Source of the DNA: Molossus alvarezi
Taxonomy: Eukaryota; Chordata; Mammalia; Chiroptera; Molossidae
NCBI GenBank assembly: GCA_037176705.1
Contig: CM073887.1
Coordinates: forward strand, 61,217,001-61,281,000
Reading direction: 5' to 3'
DNA: 64,000 bases
Shown here: positions 10,533-21,115 of the stretch, one piece after another
Numbering within the stretch: the stretch's first letter is position 1
How the letters are laid out: the number at the start of each line of letters is the position of its first letter
Notes under the pieces: generated by a model
Told to the model about the DNA's origin: nothing
What the model saw: the letters and a program-made list of their open reading frames with translations, nothing else
The model's database searches: none
Position numbers and translations under genes: made by a program

Positions 10533-11076
10533 TTGCATCCTTCCTTTCCAAGCAGGTGCCAATGTCCTTACTGCACACTTCTTCCTGTAGAGTATGCTTT
10601 GACCCAGCGCTAGTTTAAGGTCCTGAAAGTAGCACAGGTCAATCATAACAAAAAAAACAAAAAGGCTGGTTTCATGCAAGAGGGGAGCAGTAATTGTATC
10701 CATTCCTTTCTCTGGGACCCTGATTAATTTGCAAAAGAATTTTATTTATTGTTAAAGAATATAGTGCTGGAGATTCTGACCCATTCCAATTAATAGACCT
10801 ACTGGTTTCAAGCAAGGCAACAGAATTGCTGAATGAGTTCTGTGAAACTATAGCGTTGCAGAAAGCCAGGTCACCTGAAAAAGGATTCTAGAAAACCAAA
10901 ATTGGACTTAGAAAAGAAACCGAAAGCAAGAATAGAGTTGCTCCAAGGGCTTTCTCCCCTCCTCACTAATAGTCTGGGAGAAATTGAAATTATCAAAAAA
11001 GGAAAGCCACTAAGGCCCCTATAGATGACCTAGGGCTGAACCCAGTCAGGCAGAAAACACAAGCTTTAAAATGTAT

Positions 11077-11302
11077 AGCTGGCCAGTTTGGCTTAGCAGT
11101 CAGAGCATCGGCCTGCAGACCAAAGAGTCTCGGGTTGATTCTGGTAAAGGACACGTACCTCGGTTGTGGTTTGTCCCCAGCCCTGATTGGGTCATGCGGG
11201 AGGCAACAAGTCGATGTGTCCCTATCACAGCGATGTTCTCTCTCTCTCTTCCCCTCCCACTCTGAGAAAAGAATGGAAAAATGTCCTTGGGTGAGGATTA
11301 AA
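11077..11302 (+). mobile_element. Ves SINE, type A
   Basis: CTGGCCAGTTTGGCTTAGC head and TGTCCTTGGGTGAGGATTAAA end. Confidence 0.9.
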
Positions 11303-11543
11303 ATATAATAATAAAAATAAAGTACTAATTAAAAAAAAAGTTCTCTGTATCTATAAGTCTGTTTCTGTTCTGCTTGCTCATTTTGTTTGTAGATTCAGTG
11401 TTGATAGATAGGTATTAATTTCCATCTTATTGTTCATATTTTTAAAATTTTTCTTCTTCAAGAAGACCAGTTAACATTTCATGTAATACTTGTTTGGTGG
11501 TGATGAAGTCTTTCAGCTTTTTCTTTGTTTTTTATTTTTTTCC

Positions 11544-11800
11544 ATCCTCACCAGAAGACACTTTTCCATTTTTTGTTGAGATAGAGTGGGAGGCAGAGAG
11601 AGGAAAAGAGAGAGAGAGAGAGAGACAGAGAGACAGAGACATTAACATAGAGGGGACATATCGAGTGGCTGCCTCCCACATGACTCAACCAAGGCCAGGG
11701 ACAAAATGCAACCAAGGCACGTGGCCCCAGTGGGAATTGAATCCAGGTCTCTCTGGACAGCAGGCCAACGCTCTAACAGCTGAGCCAAACCAGCCAAGAC
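11544..11800 (-). mobile_element. Ves SINE, type A, inside the HAL1-like copy
   Basis: CATCCTCACCAGAAGACAC to GCCAAACCAGCCAAGAC. CTTTCAGCTTTTTCTT is duplicated on both sides, proving insertion into the L1-like ORF1. Confidence 0.9.
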
Positions 11801-11824
11801 AAACTCTTTCAGCTTTTTCTTGTC

Positions 11825-12612
11825 TGGGAAGCTCTTTATATGTCCTTCAAGTTCAAATGGTAGCTTTGCAGGATAAAGTAATCTTGATTGTAGGTCCTTG
11901 CTTTTCATCATTTTAAATATTTCTTGCCATTTCCTCCTGGCCTGCAAAATTTCTCTTGAGAAATCTTTTGACAGCCTTATGAGAGCTCCATTGTAGGTAA
12001 CTAACTGCTTTTCTCTTGCTGATTTTAAGATTCTCTCTTTGTCTTTAACCTTTGGCATTTTGATGATGATGTGTCTTGGTGTGGGCCTCTCGGAGTTCAT
12101 CTTGTTTGGGACTCTCTGTGCTTCCTGGACTTGTATGTCTGTTTCCTTCACCAAATTAGGGAAGTTTTCTTTCACTATTGTTTCAAATAGATCTTCAATT
12201 TCTTGCTCTCTCTCTTCTTCTTCTGGCACCCCCATGATTCAAATGTTGGTACGCTTGAAGTTGTCCCAGAGGCTTCTTATACTGTCCTCGTATTTTTAGA
12301 TTGTTTTTTCTTTTGCTGTTCTGATTGGGTGTTTTTTGCTTCCTTACATTCCAAATCGATGGTTTGCTTCTTGCCTTTACCTACTCTACTATTGAATCTG
12401 TGTTAATTATTCTTTATTTCAGTTAGTGCCTCCTTCATTTCTGACTGATCCTTTTTTATGCTCTTGAGGCCCTCACTAGGTTCATTGAGCATCCTTATAA
12501 GCAGTGTTTTGAACTCTGCACCTGTTAGATTGCAAATCTCCATTTCGCTTAGTGCTTTTCCTGGAGTTTTGTTCTGTTCTTTCATTTGGGACATGTTTCT
12601 TTGTCTCCTCAT
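11825..12612 (-). pseudogene. Broken L1 ORF1p coding region (copy a)
   Basis: ORF1p of LINE-1 is a coiled-coil trimeric RNA chaperone. The N-terminal leader, coiled-coil helix (LLIRMLNEPSEGLKSIKKDQ) and the RRM/CTD region lie in order but in two frames. Internal stops make it a pseudogene. An antisense Ves insertion removed continuity at the C-terminus. Confidence 0.8.
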
Positions 12613-14036
12613 TTTGGCTGCCTCCCTGTGTTTGTTTTTATGTATCAGGTAGAGTTTCTCTGTCTCCTAGGCTTCCTAGGGAGGTCTGTTGTAGTAGGTG
12701 TCCTGTAGGGTCCAGTGGCACAGCCCCCCTGGTGACCCTAGCTGGGCCCTGCAGGTGCACCCCTCGTGTGGACTTTATACCCTTCTGTCATAATAGAGTC
12801 TTGATTGCTGTTGGCACATCAATGGGAGGGTTTTACTCAGGCTGATGAGCTGCAAGGACTGGCTGTGACCACTGACCACCAAACTCTGACTACCTTGGAT
12901 GATCAACTGTGCAGGGGCCCACCACACAGAGCAAGACTTACTTCAGTAGTGCTGTGGTACCCCCTGAGTCCATTCCTTGAGTGTGTCACTTGTGGAGGTG
13001 GTTTGGTGGTGGTGGTGCTTCGACACGATCTGAAGCTGTCCACTGGGAGTACTGGCTCTGGGACAAGGTCAGCCACTGCCTGTGTTCTGCTCAGGGCCAC
13101 CAGGCATAAGCTACAAAGCAATCTGCAGATGGCTGCTTTTTCTACTGGGCTTGTAGGTGCCCAGGCAAAGCCAAGCTGTGAACCAAGGCCGGCTGCTTCT
13201 AGTGCCAGACCTGGGGCCACATAGCAAGAGGTATGGGGCTCGCTGTAGCCAGATGCTGCTTGTCTGGAGGATTTAGGAAATCTGAAGTAAGAGCTAAAGC
13301 AGGCCAATCCTATGGTAAAGCCACTGGAAACAGCTTGGGTGGGGCTGAAAGATGGGTGGGGCGGGACCTCAGGGGATCACCAGGGCGGGGCGACCAGTGT
13401 GAGCCAGGTTACTGGAGTCCCAGATATGGTGGCATCTGCCTGCCCTGTAGGGAAAGGCTCATCAAAGGAACAGTCTCCACCAGCAGGCCTGTCTGGGAGA
13501 AAGCTGTCTCCCCAGTCCTCGCCCTAACGCCAAACAACTCAGTTCTTCCCCATATGTCTTCGGTGCCTTTCCAGCTGCCTCCCCTCCATGCTGAAGCTTA
13601 GAGGGAGAAGGTCTGAGTAAGTTGCGCACGGGCCCTTTAGGAGGAGCTGCCTGGGGCTCCAGAAGCCTCAGCCTCCCTCAGCCTCAGTTCCCGCTGGTTT
13701 TTCCAGCCAGAAGTTATGGGGACTTCTTTTCTTGGCACTGGAACCCTGAGCTGGGCACCTGGTGTGGGATGGGGACCCCTCACTCCTAAGGGAGGACCTT
13801 CATAGTTGAGGTGTCCCTCCTGATTTTTATTCTCCACACATGGGTGTGGGACTGGCCTGTCCGCATCTCCACCCCTCCTACCAGTCTCACTGTGGCTGCT
13901 TCTTTAATTTTGTAGTTGTAGGACTTCCATTCAGCTTGATTTCAGGTGGTTCTGAAGGCTGTATGTTCTGTAGTTTAGTTGTAATTTTGATGTGGTTGTG
14001 GGAGGAAGTGAGTACCGCATTTCTCTTTCTTTCTTT

Positions 14037-14257
14037 TTTAATCCTCACCCGAGGATATTCTTCCATCCATCATCAGATAGAGTGGGAGGGAGGGAGAGAG
14101 AGAGAAACATTGATGTGAGAGAGATACACTTACTGGTGGCCTTGATCAGGGCTGAGGACGAACCACAATGGAGGTCTGTGTCCTTGACCAGAATTGAACT
14201 TGAGACTTATCAGTCTGCAGGCTGATGCTCTAACTGCTGAGCCAAACCGGTCAGGGC
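14037..14257 (-). mobile_element. Ves SINE, type A
   Basis: ATCCTCACCCGAGGATATTC to GCCAAACCGGTCAGGGC. No matching target duplication, and the HAL1-like element to its left does not resume on its right, so a deletion or recombination probably occurred here. Confidence 0.88.
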
Positions 14258-14726
14258 GGGAGTCTGTCTATCTTTCAAATAAACTTTCTCTTGCTTACCC
14301 TTGGTTCATAAACTCATTCTGCGATTTTGAGAGACAGTAAACCCGCTCACTGCGGCTTGGTTTCACTAGTACTTCTGAGACAGATTGAAAGGTGGTTGAA
14401 TCTTCATAACTGGGCATCTGAGAAGACTCTGGGGTTGCATTTGAGTCAAGCTTCTTTGGTAAGTCCATTGGAAGTTGAGAAGCTCCTTCTAGATGCCTCA
14501 AAGGTTGGAGCAGAATGTGATGCTCAAAACTCAAATTGCTACAAAGTAGTTTGGAAAGAACCATATACCCCAGAAATAGTGAGAAAAACCCAAATTCCAA
14601 CAGAAGAGCTAACCTCAGCTAAGCGACATAAAGGTGTCTGGGTGCTGCTCATCCCTAGTAAATAAGATGAGGTGCAAGAATGCCTGTCCCCTGGGTTGAG
14701 AGGAAGCCCCTTTCAGCCCAGATGGA
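14258..14726. other. Unassigned repeat-like segment with an LTR-like AATAAA
   Basis: TTTCAAATAAACTTTCTCTTGCTTACC resembles the R/U5 end of a class I LTR in plus orientation. The rest (to about 14720) is unrecognised and has no long frame. A 50-bp Ves remnant lies at 14727-14777. Confidence 0.3.
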
Positions 14727-14777
14727 AGTGTGAGAGAGGCACATCGACTGGCCGCCCCCCACACGACCCCAAATGCA

Positions 14778-14979
14778 ACATTTTTGCATTTATCTTCAGT
14801 TAGAGCTGGAGAGAGAGAGGGAGGAAGAGAGAGAGAGAAACATCGATGTGAGAGAGACACATCGAGTGGTTGCCTCCCACACGACCCCAACGCGAGGTAC
14901 ATGCCTTAGCAGGAACCGAACCTGGGACTCTGTGGTCCGCAGGCCAATGCACTAACTGCTGAGTCAAACCAGCCAGGGA
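14778..14979 (-). mobile_element. Ves SINE, internally deleted type
   Basis: Lacks the roughly 20-bp GGTTGCAGTTTGTCCCCGGC block, and so does the oppositely oriented copy at 15007. It forms a close inverted pair with that copy. Confidence 0.88.
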
Positions 14980-15006
14980 TAGAAGGCATATTTAGAGTCA
15001 GTGTAG

Positions 15007-15233
15007 CCCTGGCTGGTTTGGCTCAGCGGTTAGAGCATCAGCCCATGGACCAGAGAGTCCCGGGTTCGGTGTCTGCTAAGGCACATACCTCGCCCCGGTT
15101 GGGGTCGTGTGGGAGGCAACCACTCGATGTTTCTCTCTCACATCGATGTTTCTCTCTCTCTCTTCCTCCCTCTCTCTCTCCAGCTCTAACTGAAGATAAA
15201 TGCAAAAATGTCCTTGGGTGAAGATAAAAAAAA
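15007..15233 (+). mobile_element. Ves SINE, type A, inserted in the ERV
   Basis: Flanked by TTTAGAGTCAGT(G/A)TAG on both sides. Confidence 0.92.
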
Positions 15234-15269
15234 AATTTTAGAGTCAGTATAGATGTTCGCTCTCTGGTT

Positions 15270-15671
15270 CTATGCTAGGATTAAGGCGATTAGTTCTGCT
15301 TTTTGAGAGGTTGTGCCTCGTGGAAGGGGACTGGCTTGAATATCCTCTTCAGGCTCCAGGGTTACAACTGTATAACAGGCATAGGAGGCACCCTGCTTAC
15401 TGTAGGCGCTGCCATCAATGAACCACGTATGATCTGCCTTTGGAAGAGAGTTATCCTTGATATGGGGAAAGGGAGATAAACAGAAGTCTAAAGTTTCTAA
15501 ACAGCAATGTGTCTCTTTTTTTCTTCCTTTAGATGGTAAAGGAAGTAAAGTCGCTGGATTAAGGGGAGAGGTAGATGCTACTGAGACCTGAGGCATTTGG
15601 AGAAAAAGGGTGTGTAGCTGCTGAATGCGAGAAGGTGACAATAAATTTTGTAAATGTCGCTGAGATAGCAT
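15270..15671 (-). pseudogene. ERV pol: RNase H domain remnant
   Basis: Contains WFIDGSAYSKQG (the Asp of the active site) and SQKAELIALILA (the second acidic residue), as in gammaretroviral RNase H. It is a decayed reading frame within the ERV. Confidence 0.8.
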
Positions 15672-16082
15672 ATCCTTTAAATTATGAGAAGGATGGACAG
15701 TGACTGGGCTATTAAAGATAATCTTTAGGCTCTCTAGAGTGAGGACTGCCGCTGCTAAAGCCCTAAGGCATGGGGGCCATCCCAGAACAGTATTATCTAG
15801 CTGTTTGGAAAGGCATGCTACAGACTGGAGGGTGGGCCCCTAAAACTGCCCTAGGAGTCCAACTGTCACTCCTTGTCTTTCATCTATGTATAAAATAAAT
15901 GGCTTGGTTAAGTCTGGCAGAGTGAGGGCAGGAGCCTGAGCAAGGGCTTGCTGTAATTTCTGAAAAGGAGCCTTAATGGGAGTGACAGGATTTAAGGGTT
16001 CATCAAGACTCCCTTTGGCGGCCCAATAGAGAGGTTTAGCTAAAAGTGCGGAAATTAGGAACCCACAGCCTGAAGTAACCCG

Positions 16083-16526
16083 CTAAGTCTGAGAATGAAA
16101 GAAGCTCTTGTTTAGTCTCCAGGACTGGGGTTTCAGAGATGAGGGAATTCGGCCTGCAGGGATACCCCTGGAATGGGAGTAAGAGTGAGCCCTAAGTAGG
16201 TTACGTGAGTTGTAAGTTGGGCTTTTTTTAGGGGAAACCCGGTACCCTTTTTCTGCAAGGAAATTCAATACAGGCGGTATGATTTTCAGAATCCTCTCTG
16301 GTGGGACTACAAAGGAGGTCATCTACATACTGAAAAAGAGTGGACCCTTTTATGTCTAATTGCTGCAAGTCACTGGCTATGGCCTGCCCAAAGAGGTGGA
16401 GACTGCCCCGAAATCCTTGAAGAATGGTCCAGGTTAGCTGTTGGGACTGCCCAGTGTCTGGGTCAGTTCAGGTGAAAGCAAAAAGGTTTTGAGAACCTGG
16501 ATGTAAGGTAATAGTAAAAAAGGCAT
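16083..16526 (-). pseudogene. ERV pol: reverse transcriptase C-terminal half with YVDD
   Basis: The YVDD codons lie at 16318-16329 in a FQYVDDLL context. The frame then shifts within the following helix (a second frame at 16083-16322 reads on as FLAEKGYRVSPKK). The HAL1-like element at 16527 splits it from the RT N-terminus. Confidence 0.8.
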
Positions 16527-16885
16527 TTTTTTTTAAATCTTTATTGTTGAATGTAGAATGTATTACAGATGTTCCACATTTTCCCCACATTGACCCCCTC
16601 CTTCCCACTCCCGCCCCCCTCCTGCCTTTTCCCACACTATTGTCTGTGTCCGTTGGTTATGCATATAAGTTTTTTGGTTTATTTCTTCCCACCCCCCCAA
16701 CCCCTTTCCCTTTGAGGTTTGTCAGTCTAGCAATGAATTTGTACTTCTTAATCCCTTCACCTTTTTCACCCATTCTCCCAACCCCCTCCCATCTGGCAAC
16801 CAACAAAATGTTCTCTGTATCTATGAGAATGTTTCTGATCTACCTGTTCATTTTGTTGTAGATTCCATTGTTGATAGATATGTAT

Positions 16886-17773
16886 TCATTGCCATTTTGT
16901 TTGTTCATATATTTTATCTTTTTCTTCAAAAAGACCCTTCATCATTTCATATAATAACGGTTTGGTGGTGATGAACTCCTTTAACTTTTTCTTGTCTGGG
17001 AAACTCTTTATATGGCCGATTCTAAATGACAGCTTTGCAGGATAGAGTAATCTTGGTTGTAGGTTCTTGCTTTTTATCACTCTGAATATTTCTTGCCACT
17101 CCCTTCTGGCCTGCAAAGTTTCTTTTGAGAAATCAGCTGACAGCCTTATGGGTACTCCCTTGTAGGTAACTAGCTGCCTTTCTCTTGCTGCTTTTAAGAT
17201 TCTCTCTGTGTCTTGAACCTTTTGCATTTTGATGATGATGTGTCTTGGTGTGGGCCTCTTGGGGTTCATCTTGTTTGGGACTCTCTGTGCTTCCTGGACT
17301 TATATGTCTGTTTCCTTCACCAAGTTAGGAAAGTTTTCTGCCATTATTGTTTCAAACAGGTTTTCAATTTCTTGTTCTCTTCTCCTTCTGGCACCCCCAA
17401 GATGCGAATGTTGGCACGCTTGAAGTTGTCCCAGAGGCTCCTTACACTATCCTCATTTTTTTGGGTTCTTTTTTCTTTTTGCTGTTCTGATTGGGCGTTT
17501 TTTTGCTTCCTTATATTCCAAATCGATGGTTTGCTTCTTGGATTTACGTACCCTAGTATTGAAGCTGTGTAAATTATTCTTTATTTCAGTTAATGCCTCT
17601 TTCAATTCTGACTGGTCCTTTTTTATGCTCTTGAGGCCCTCACTAAGTTCACTGAGGTTCTCACTGAGTTCATTGAATATCCTTATAAGCAATATTTTGA
17701 ACTCAGCATCTGTTAAGTTGCTTACCTCCATTTCGCTTAGTTCTTTTCTTGGGGTTTTGTTCTGTTCTTTCAT
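16886..17773 (-). pseudogene. Broken L1 ORF1p coding region (copy b)
   Basis: Two frame-shifted halves: N-terminal coiled coil at 17453-17773 (KEQNKTPRKELSEMEVSNL) and RRM/CTD at 16886-17269 ([38 protein letters not shown]). The hinge between them contains several stops. Confidence 0.82.
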
Positions 17774-18661
17774 TTGGGACCTGTTTCTTTGTCTCCTAAT
17801 TTTGGCTGCCTCCCTGTGTTTGTTTCTGTGTATTACTTAACGAGGGATATGGGGCTAGCTGAGACCAGATGCTGCTCGTTGGAAAGAATTTAGGAAAAAC
17901 CTGAAGCAGGATCCAAGACGGGCCAATCCTATGGTTAAGCAACTGGCAACAGCTTGGGTGGGCCTGAAAGTTGGGTGGGCCTGAAAGTTGGGTGGGGCGG
18001 GGCGGGGCCTCAGGGAGTCACCAGGGCGGGGCTACCAGTGTGAGCCAGGTTGCTGGAGTCCCAGATATGGGGACTGTCTGCTGCCTCGGGGAAGGGCTTA
18101 CCAAAGGAACAAAGGCCTCTGGCAGCACGTTTGTCCCGGAGAAAGCTCCCTCTCCAGTCCTCGCTCCAGTGCCAAACAGCTCAGTTCTTCCCTGTATGTC
18201 TCTGGTGCCCCTCGAGCTGCCTCCCCTCCAAGCTCAGAGGGAGAGAGTCCGATAAGTCCGTGTGCTGGCCCTTTAAGGAGCTGCCTGGGGCTCCAGCCGC
18301 GTCAGCTTCCCTGAGCCTCAGTTCCTGCTGGTTTTTCCAGCCAGAAGTTATGGGGATTCTCTTCCTGGCACTGGAACCCTGAGGGGGGCACCTGGTGTGG
18401 GATGGGGACCCCTCAGTCCTCAGGGAGGACCTTCCCAGCTGAGGTGTCCTCCTGATTTTTATCCACTACACGTGGGTGTGGGACCAGCCCGTCTCGCCAC
18501 CGCCCCTCCTACCAGTCTGGATGTGGCTGCTGCTTTAATTCCGCAGTTGTAGGACTTCCATTCAGCTGGATTTCAGGCAGTTTTGAATGATGGTTGTTCT
18601 GTAGTTTAGTTGTAACTTTGATGTGGTTGTGGGAAGAAGCGATACCACGTTTACCTACGCT

Positions 18662-18669
18662 GCCATCTT
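18662..18669 (-). promoter_or_regulatory. YY1-type site at the HAL1/L1 5' end
   Basis: AAGATGGC on the minus strand, 11 nt from the element's 5' terminus, as at the internal promoter of mammalian LINE-1. Confidence 0.6.
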
Positions 18670-18680
18670 GACCGGAAGTC

Positions 18681-18960
18681 AAAAAAGGCATCTTTAAGGT
18701 CTAGGACCATAAAGAACTGTGTGTTAGCCGGGATTTGAGAGAGGAGGGTATATGGGTTAGGAACAACTGGGTGTATTGGTTGTACGGCCTGATTTATGAT
18801 GTGGAGGTCCTGTACCCGACGGTAAGATCCATCAGGCTTTTGTACAGGCAAAATGGGAGGATTATAGGGAGAATTGGTAGGGCGGAATAATTTTTCTTTA
18901 GGAGTCAAGTTAAGACAGATTTTAGTTCTTTTTGGGCTTCTGGGGGGATAAGGTATTGTT
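18681..18960 (-). pseudogene. ERV pol: reverse transcriptase N-terminal half
   Basis: Contains FRPTNSPYNPPILPVQKPDG and LDLKDAFF (first catalytic Asp of RT). It continues leftward in the fragment beyond the HAL1-like insertion. Coordinates on the right are approximate. Confidence 0.8.
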
Positions 18961-19105
18961 TCTGGGACAGGAAAAATGAGCTATCTTTGAGAGATATTTT
19001 GATCGGCATATGGTGCTTAGCTACAGAAGGGAGGGATGTGTCCCACACTATGGGGTTAACTAGTTCTGGTGGTAATGGTAGGGGGTTATATTAGAAGAGG
19101 GAGTA

Positions 19106-19352
19106 GCTCTGGCTGGTTTGACTCAACGGTTAGAGCATCGGCCTGTGGTCCAGAGGGACCCGGGTTCGGTTCCCGCTAAGGGCACGTACCTCGGTTGCAG
19201 TTTGTCCCCAGCCCTGGTTGGGTCGTGCTGGAGGCAGCCACTCCATGTGTCCCTTTCACATCGATGTTTCTTTCTCTCTCTTCCTCTCCCTCCCGCTCGG
19301 TCTGAACAACAACAACAAAATGGAAAAATGTCCTCGGATGAGGATAAAATAA
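19106..19352 (+). mobile_element. Ves SINE, type A, in the ERV
   Basis: CTCTGGCTGGTTTGACTCAA head and TGTCCTCGGATGAGGAT end with an AAATAAAATAAAA tail. Confidence 0.9.
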
Positions 19353-19800
19353 AATAAAAGAGTGGAGAAAGATCTAAGGGCCTAAAGAACAAGTGAGTGT
19401 CTGGTTGCCCTGGGTTGTGATATTTGGCTGTCAATTCCCACAGCTGAAACCCCAGAGCATCTAAGAGGTCCTCTGAACTCGGGCAGGGCAGAGTAGGTTG
19501 CCCTGGTATCAGTTAAAAATGAAATTGACCTACCTGCTGCCATCAGAGTTACCCGAGGTTTGGAGTTTGAGATGACGGTCAGGGTGCCCGTTCCTGGGCA
19601 TCTTCAGTGTTCAGCTGCAAGGCCAATCAGATTAAGACCTGGATTGCCTGATCCACCAGCCCGAGGAAGGGATCAGGACGGTCTCTGCATAGTCTGTTCG
19701 CAGTCCGACTTCCTCAGTCTGTCCACATTGAGGACATGGCTTAGGTGGTGGTCGGGGATTGGGGCATTGCCTCACCCAACAGCCAGTCTGATTGCATTTA
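19353..19800 (-). pseudogene. ERV gag-pro junction remnant
   Basis: Leftward continuation of the ERV between the Ves copy and the second HAL1-like insertion. At 19700-19800 it has closely spaced Cys codons on the minus strand, consistent with the nucleocapsid end. The protease is too decayed to delimit. Confidence 0.45.
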
Positions 19801-19848
19801 TTTATTTATTTATTTATTTTTGTTTTGTTTTGGTTTATCTTTATTCTT

Positions 19849-20487
19849 TTTATTTTAATCCTCACCAGAGGACATTTTTCCATATTTTGTTCAAATAGAG
19901 TGGGAGGGAGAGAGGAAGTGTAAAGGAAAAACATATGCTATGTGAATATACAAAAAGATTTTTCCCATTAGGCAGACCTCACTCCCTGGACTTTAAGAAT
20001 AGCAAGAACTAGCAGCCAGAGTTAATAGTTAACCATTATATTGTGTAGGTAACAACTGCAATTGTACAGACCCGAAACTGCTTGCTCCCTCAGGCATAAC
20101 AGCTAACCTCAGATATCTGCTTCTGTACATGCTTGCTTGCTCGCAAACCTTCAGCCCAATTCCTTAACAAGAGCTAAGACAACTATATAAGCAACCCTCC
20201 CCTGAGCTCGGGGCTACTCTCTCCTCTGCGTAGGATGGGACAGTCGCCGAGCGGCTTAATCAAGTTCTCTTAATTTGAACCCAGTTTGGAGTCTGAGTCT
20301 CATTGGTCTACAACAAGAGAGAGAAACATCGATGTGAAAGGGACACATTGCGTGGCTGCCACCCGCACTACCCAACCAGGGCCGGGGACAAACTGCAACT
20401 GAGGTACATGCCCTTAATGGGAACCGAACCCGGGTCTCTCTGGACCTCGGGCCGACGCTCTAACCGCTGAGCCAAACCGGCCAGGGC
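19849..20487 (-). mobile_element. Ves SINE, type A, split by a solo LTR
   Basis: Left part 19849-19918, right part 20316-20487. The 14-bp duplication TTATCTTTATTCTT (19835-19848, 20488-20501) shows that it jumped into the HAL1-like element. Confidence 0.92.
19919..20315 (+). mobile_element. Solo LTR (class I-like) inside a Ves SINE
   Basis: 397 bp from TGTAAAGGAAAAAC to GGTCTACAACA (TG...CA ends). A TATA box (CTATATAAGC, near 20183-20192) is followed by CTACTCTCTCCTCTGCGTAG. The SINE sequence resumes exactly across it, so it is a clean insertion. The 4-bp duplication cannot be fixed because the SINE is GA-rich there. Confidence 0.8.
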
Positions 20488-21115
20488 TTATCTTTATTCT
20501 TGAATGTATTACAGTTGTCTCCCCCTTTTTTCCCCATTGACCCCTCCCCCCAATCCCTCTCCACTTCTGCCTTCTCCACACTATTGTCGGTGTCCATTGG
20601 TTATGCATATATGCATAGAATTTCTTTGGTTTATTTCATCTCGCCCTCCCTCCTGCCTTCCCTTTGAGATTCATCAGTCTAACAACAAATTTGTACTTTT
20701 TAATTCCTTCTTTTTCACCCATCCCCCTCACCCCTGCCCATCTGACCAGCAACAAAAAGTTCTCTGTGTCTATGAGTCTGTTTCTGTTCTGCTTGCTCAT
20801 TTTGTTTGTAGATTCAATTGTTGATAGATATATATTTTGCCATTTTATTGTTCATATTTTTGTTCTTCTTCTCCATCAAGAAGACCCTTCAACATTTCAT
20901 ATAATACTGGTGGTGATGAACTCCTTTAGCTTTTTCTTGTCTGGGAAACTTTTGATATGTCCATCAATTCTAAATGATAGCTTTGTAGGATACAGTAATC
21001 TTGGTTGTAGGTCATTGCTTTTCATCACCTTGAATATCTCTTGCCACTCCTTTCTGGCCTGCAAAGTTTCTTTTGAGAAATCGGCTGACAGTCCTATAGG
21101 AGCTCCTTTGTAGGT

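Larger units (their letters stand above)
11320..14035 (-). mobile_element. HAL1-like LINE-1 derivative, copy a (ORF1 without ORF2)
   Basis: Read on the minus strand: GC-rich 5' UTR (about 14035 to 12650), ORF1 N-terminus (12403-12612; MRRQRNMSQMKEQNKTPGK), ORF1 RNA-binding and C-terminal part (about 11825-12235; [39 protein letters not shown]), then a short 3' UTR. There is no reverse-transcriptase ORF. It is interrupted by Ves 11544-11800. Its 5' UTR is about 570 bp longer than that of the copy at 16527-18680. Its 5' end is lost at the Ves element at 14037. Stops break ORF1. Confidence 0.8.
16527..18680 (-). mobile_element. HAL1-like element, copy b: full-length ORF1-only LINE-1 derivative
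   Basis: 2154 bp bounded by the perfect duplication AAAAAAGGCAT (16516-16526 and 18681-18691). On the minus strand it starts GACTTCCGGTCAAGATGGC, with the YY1-type AAGATGGC usual at L1 5' ends. A GC-rich 5' UTR, ORF1 (about 17773 to 16886) and a roughly 350-bp 3' UTR ending AATAAAG plus an A-run follow. ORF1 ends KDKIYEQTKWQ and the 3' UTR starts at once, with no ORF2. A complete element with its own duplication and no RT is the HAL1 ('half-L1') structure. Stops and frameshifts break ORF1. It sits in the ERV reverse-transcriptase gene. Confidence 0.88.
19801..21115 (-). mobile_element. HAL1-like element, copy c (5' truncated), itself interrupted
   Basis: Perfect 17-bp duplication CAGTCTGATTGCATTTA (19784-19800, 21116-21132). 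Its A-tail is the (TTTA)n run at 19801. The 3' UTR (20488 on) matches the copy at 16527 and runs straight into the ORF1 C-terminus (20897-21113; FSKETLQARKEWQEIFKVMK). A Ves element with an LTR inside it is inserted near the 3' end. Confidence 0.88.

Noticed and set aside
10521..10703. Minus-strand frame with LAPAWKG as a retroviral integrase C-terminus
   Set aside because: The match is a few residues only, with no integrase catalytic motifs around it and no continuity with the ERV beyond the HAL1-like copy.
13233..13601. Plus-strand frames of 100-139 aa at 12805-13601 and 17971-18382
   Set aside because: They lie antisense in the GC-rich 5' UTR of the HAL1-like elements and show no family resemblance.
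14327..14665. 112-aa plus-strand frame downstream of a Ves element
   Set aside because: Not recognised, no conserved motif, and the opposite strand is equally open; treated as repeat-derived.
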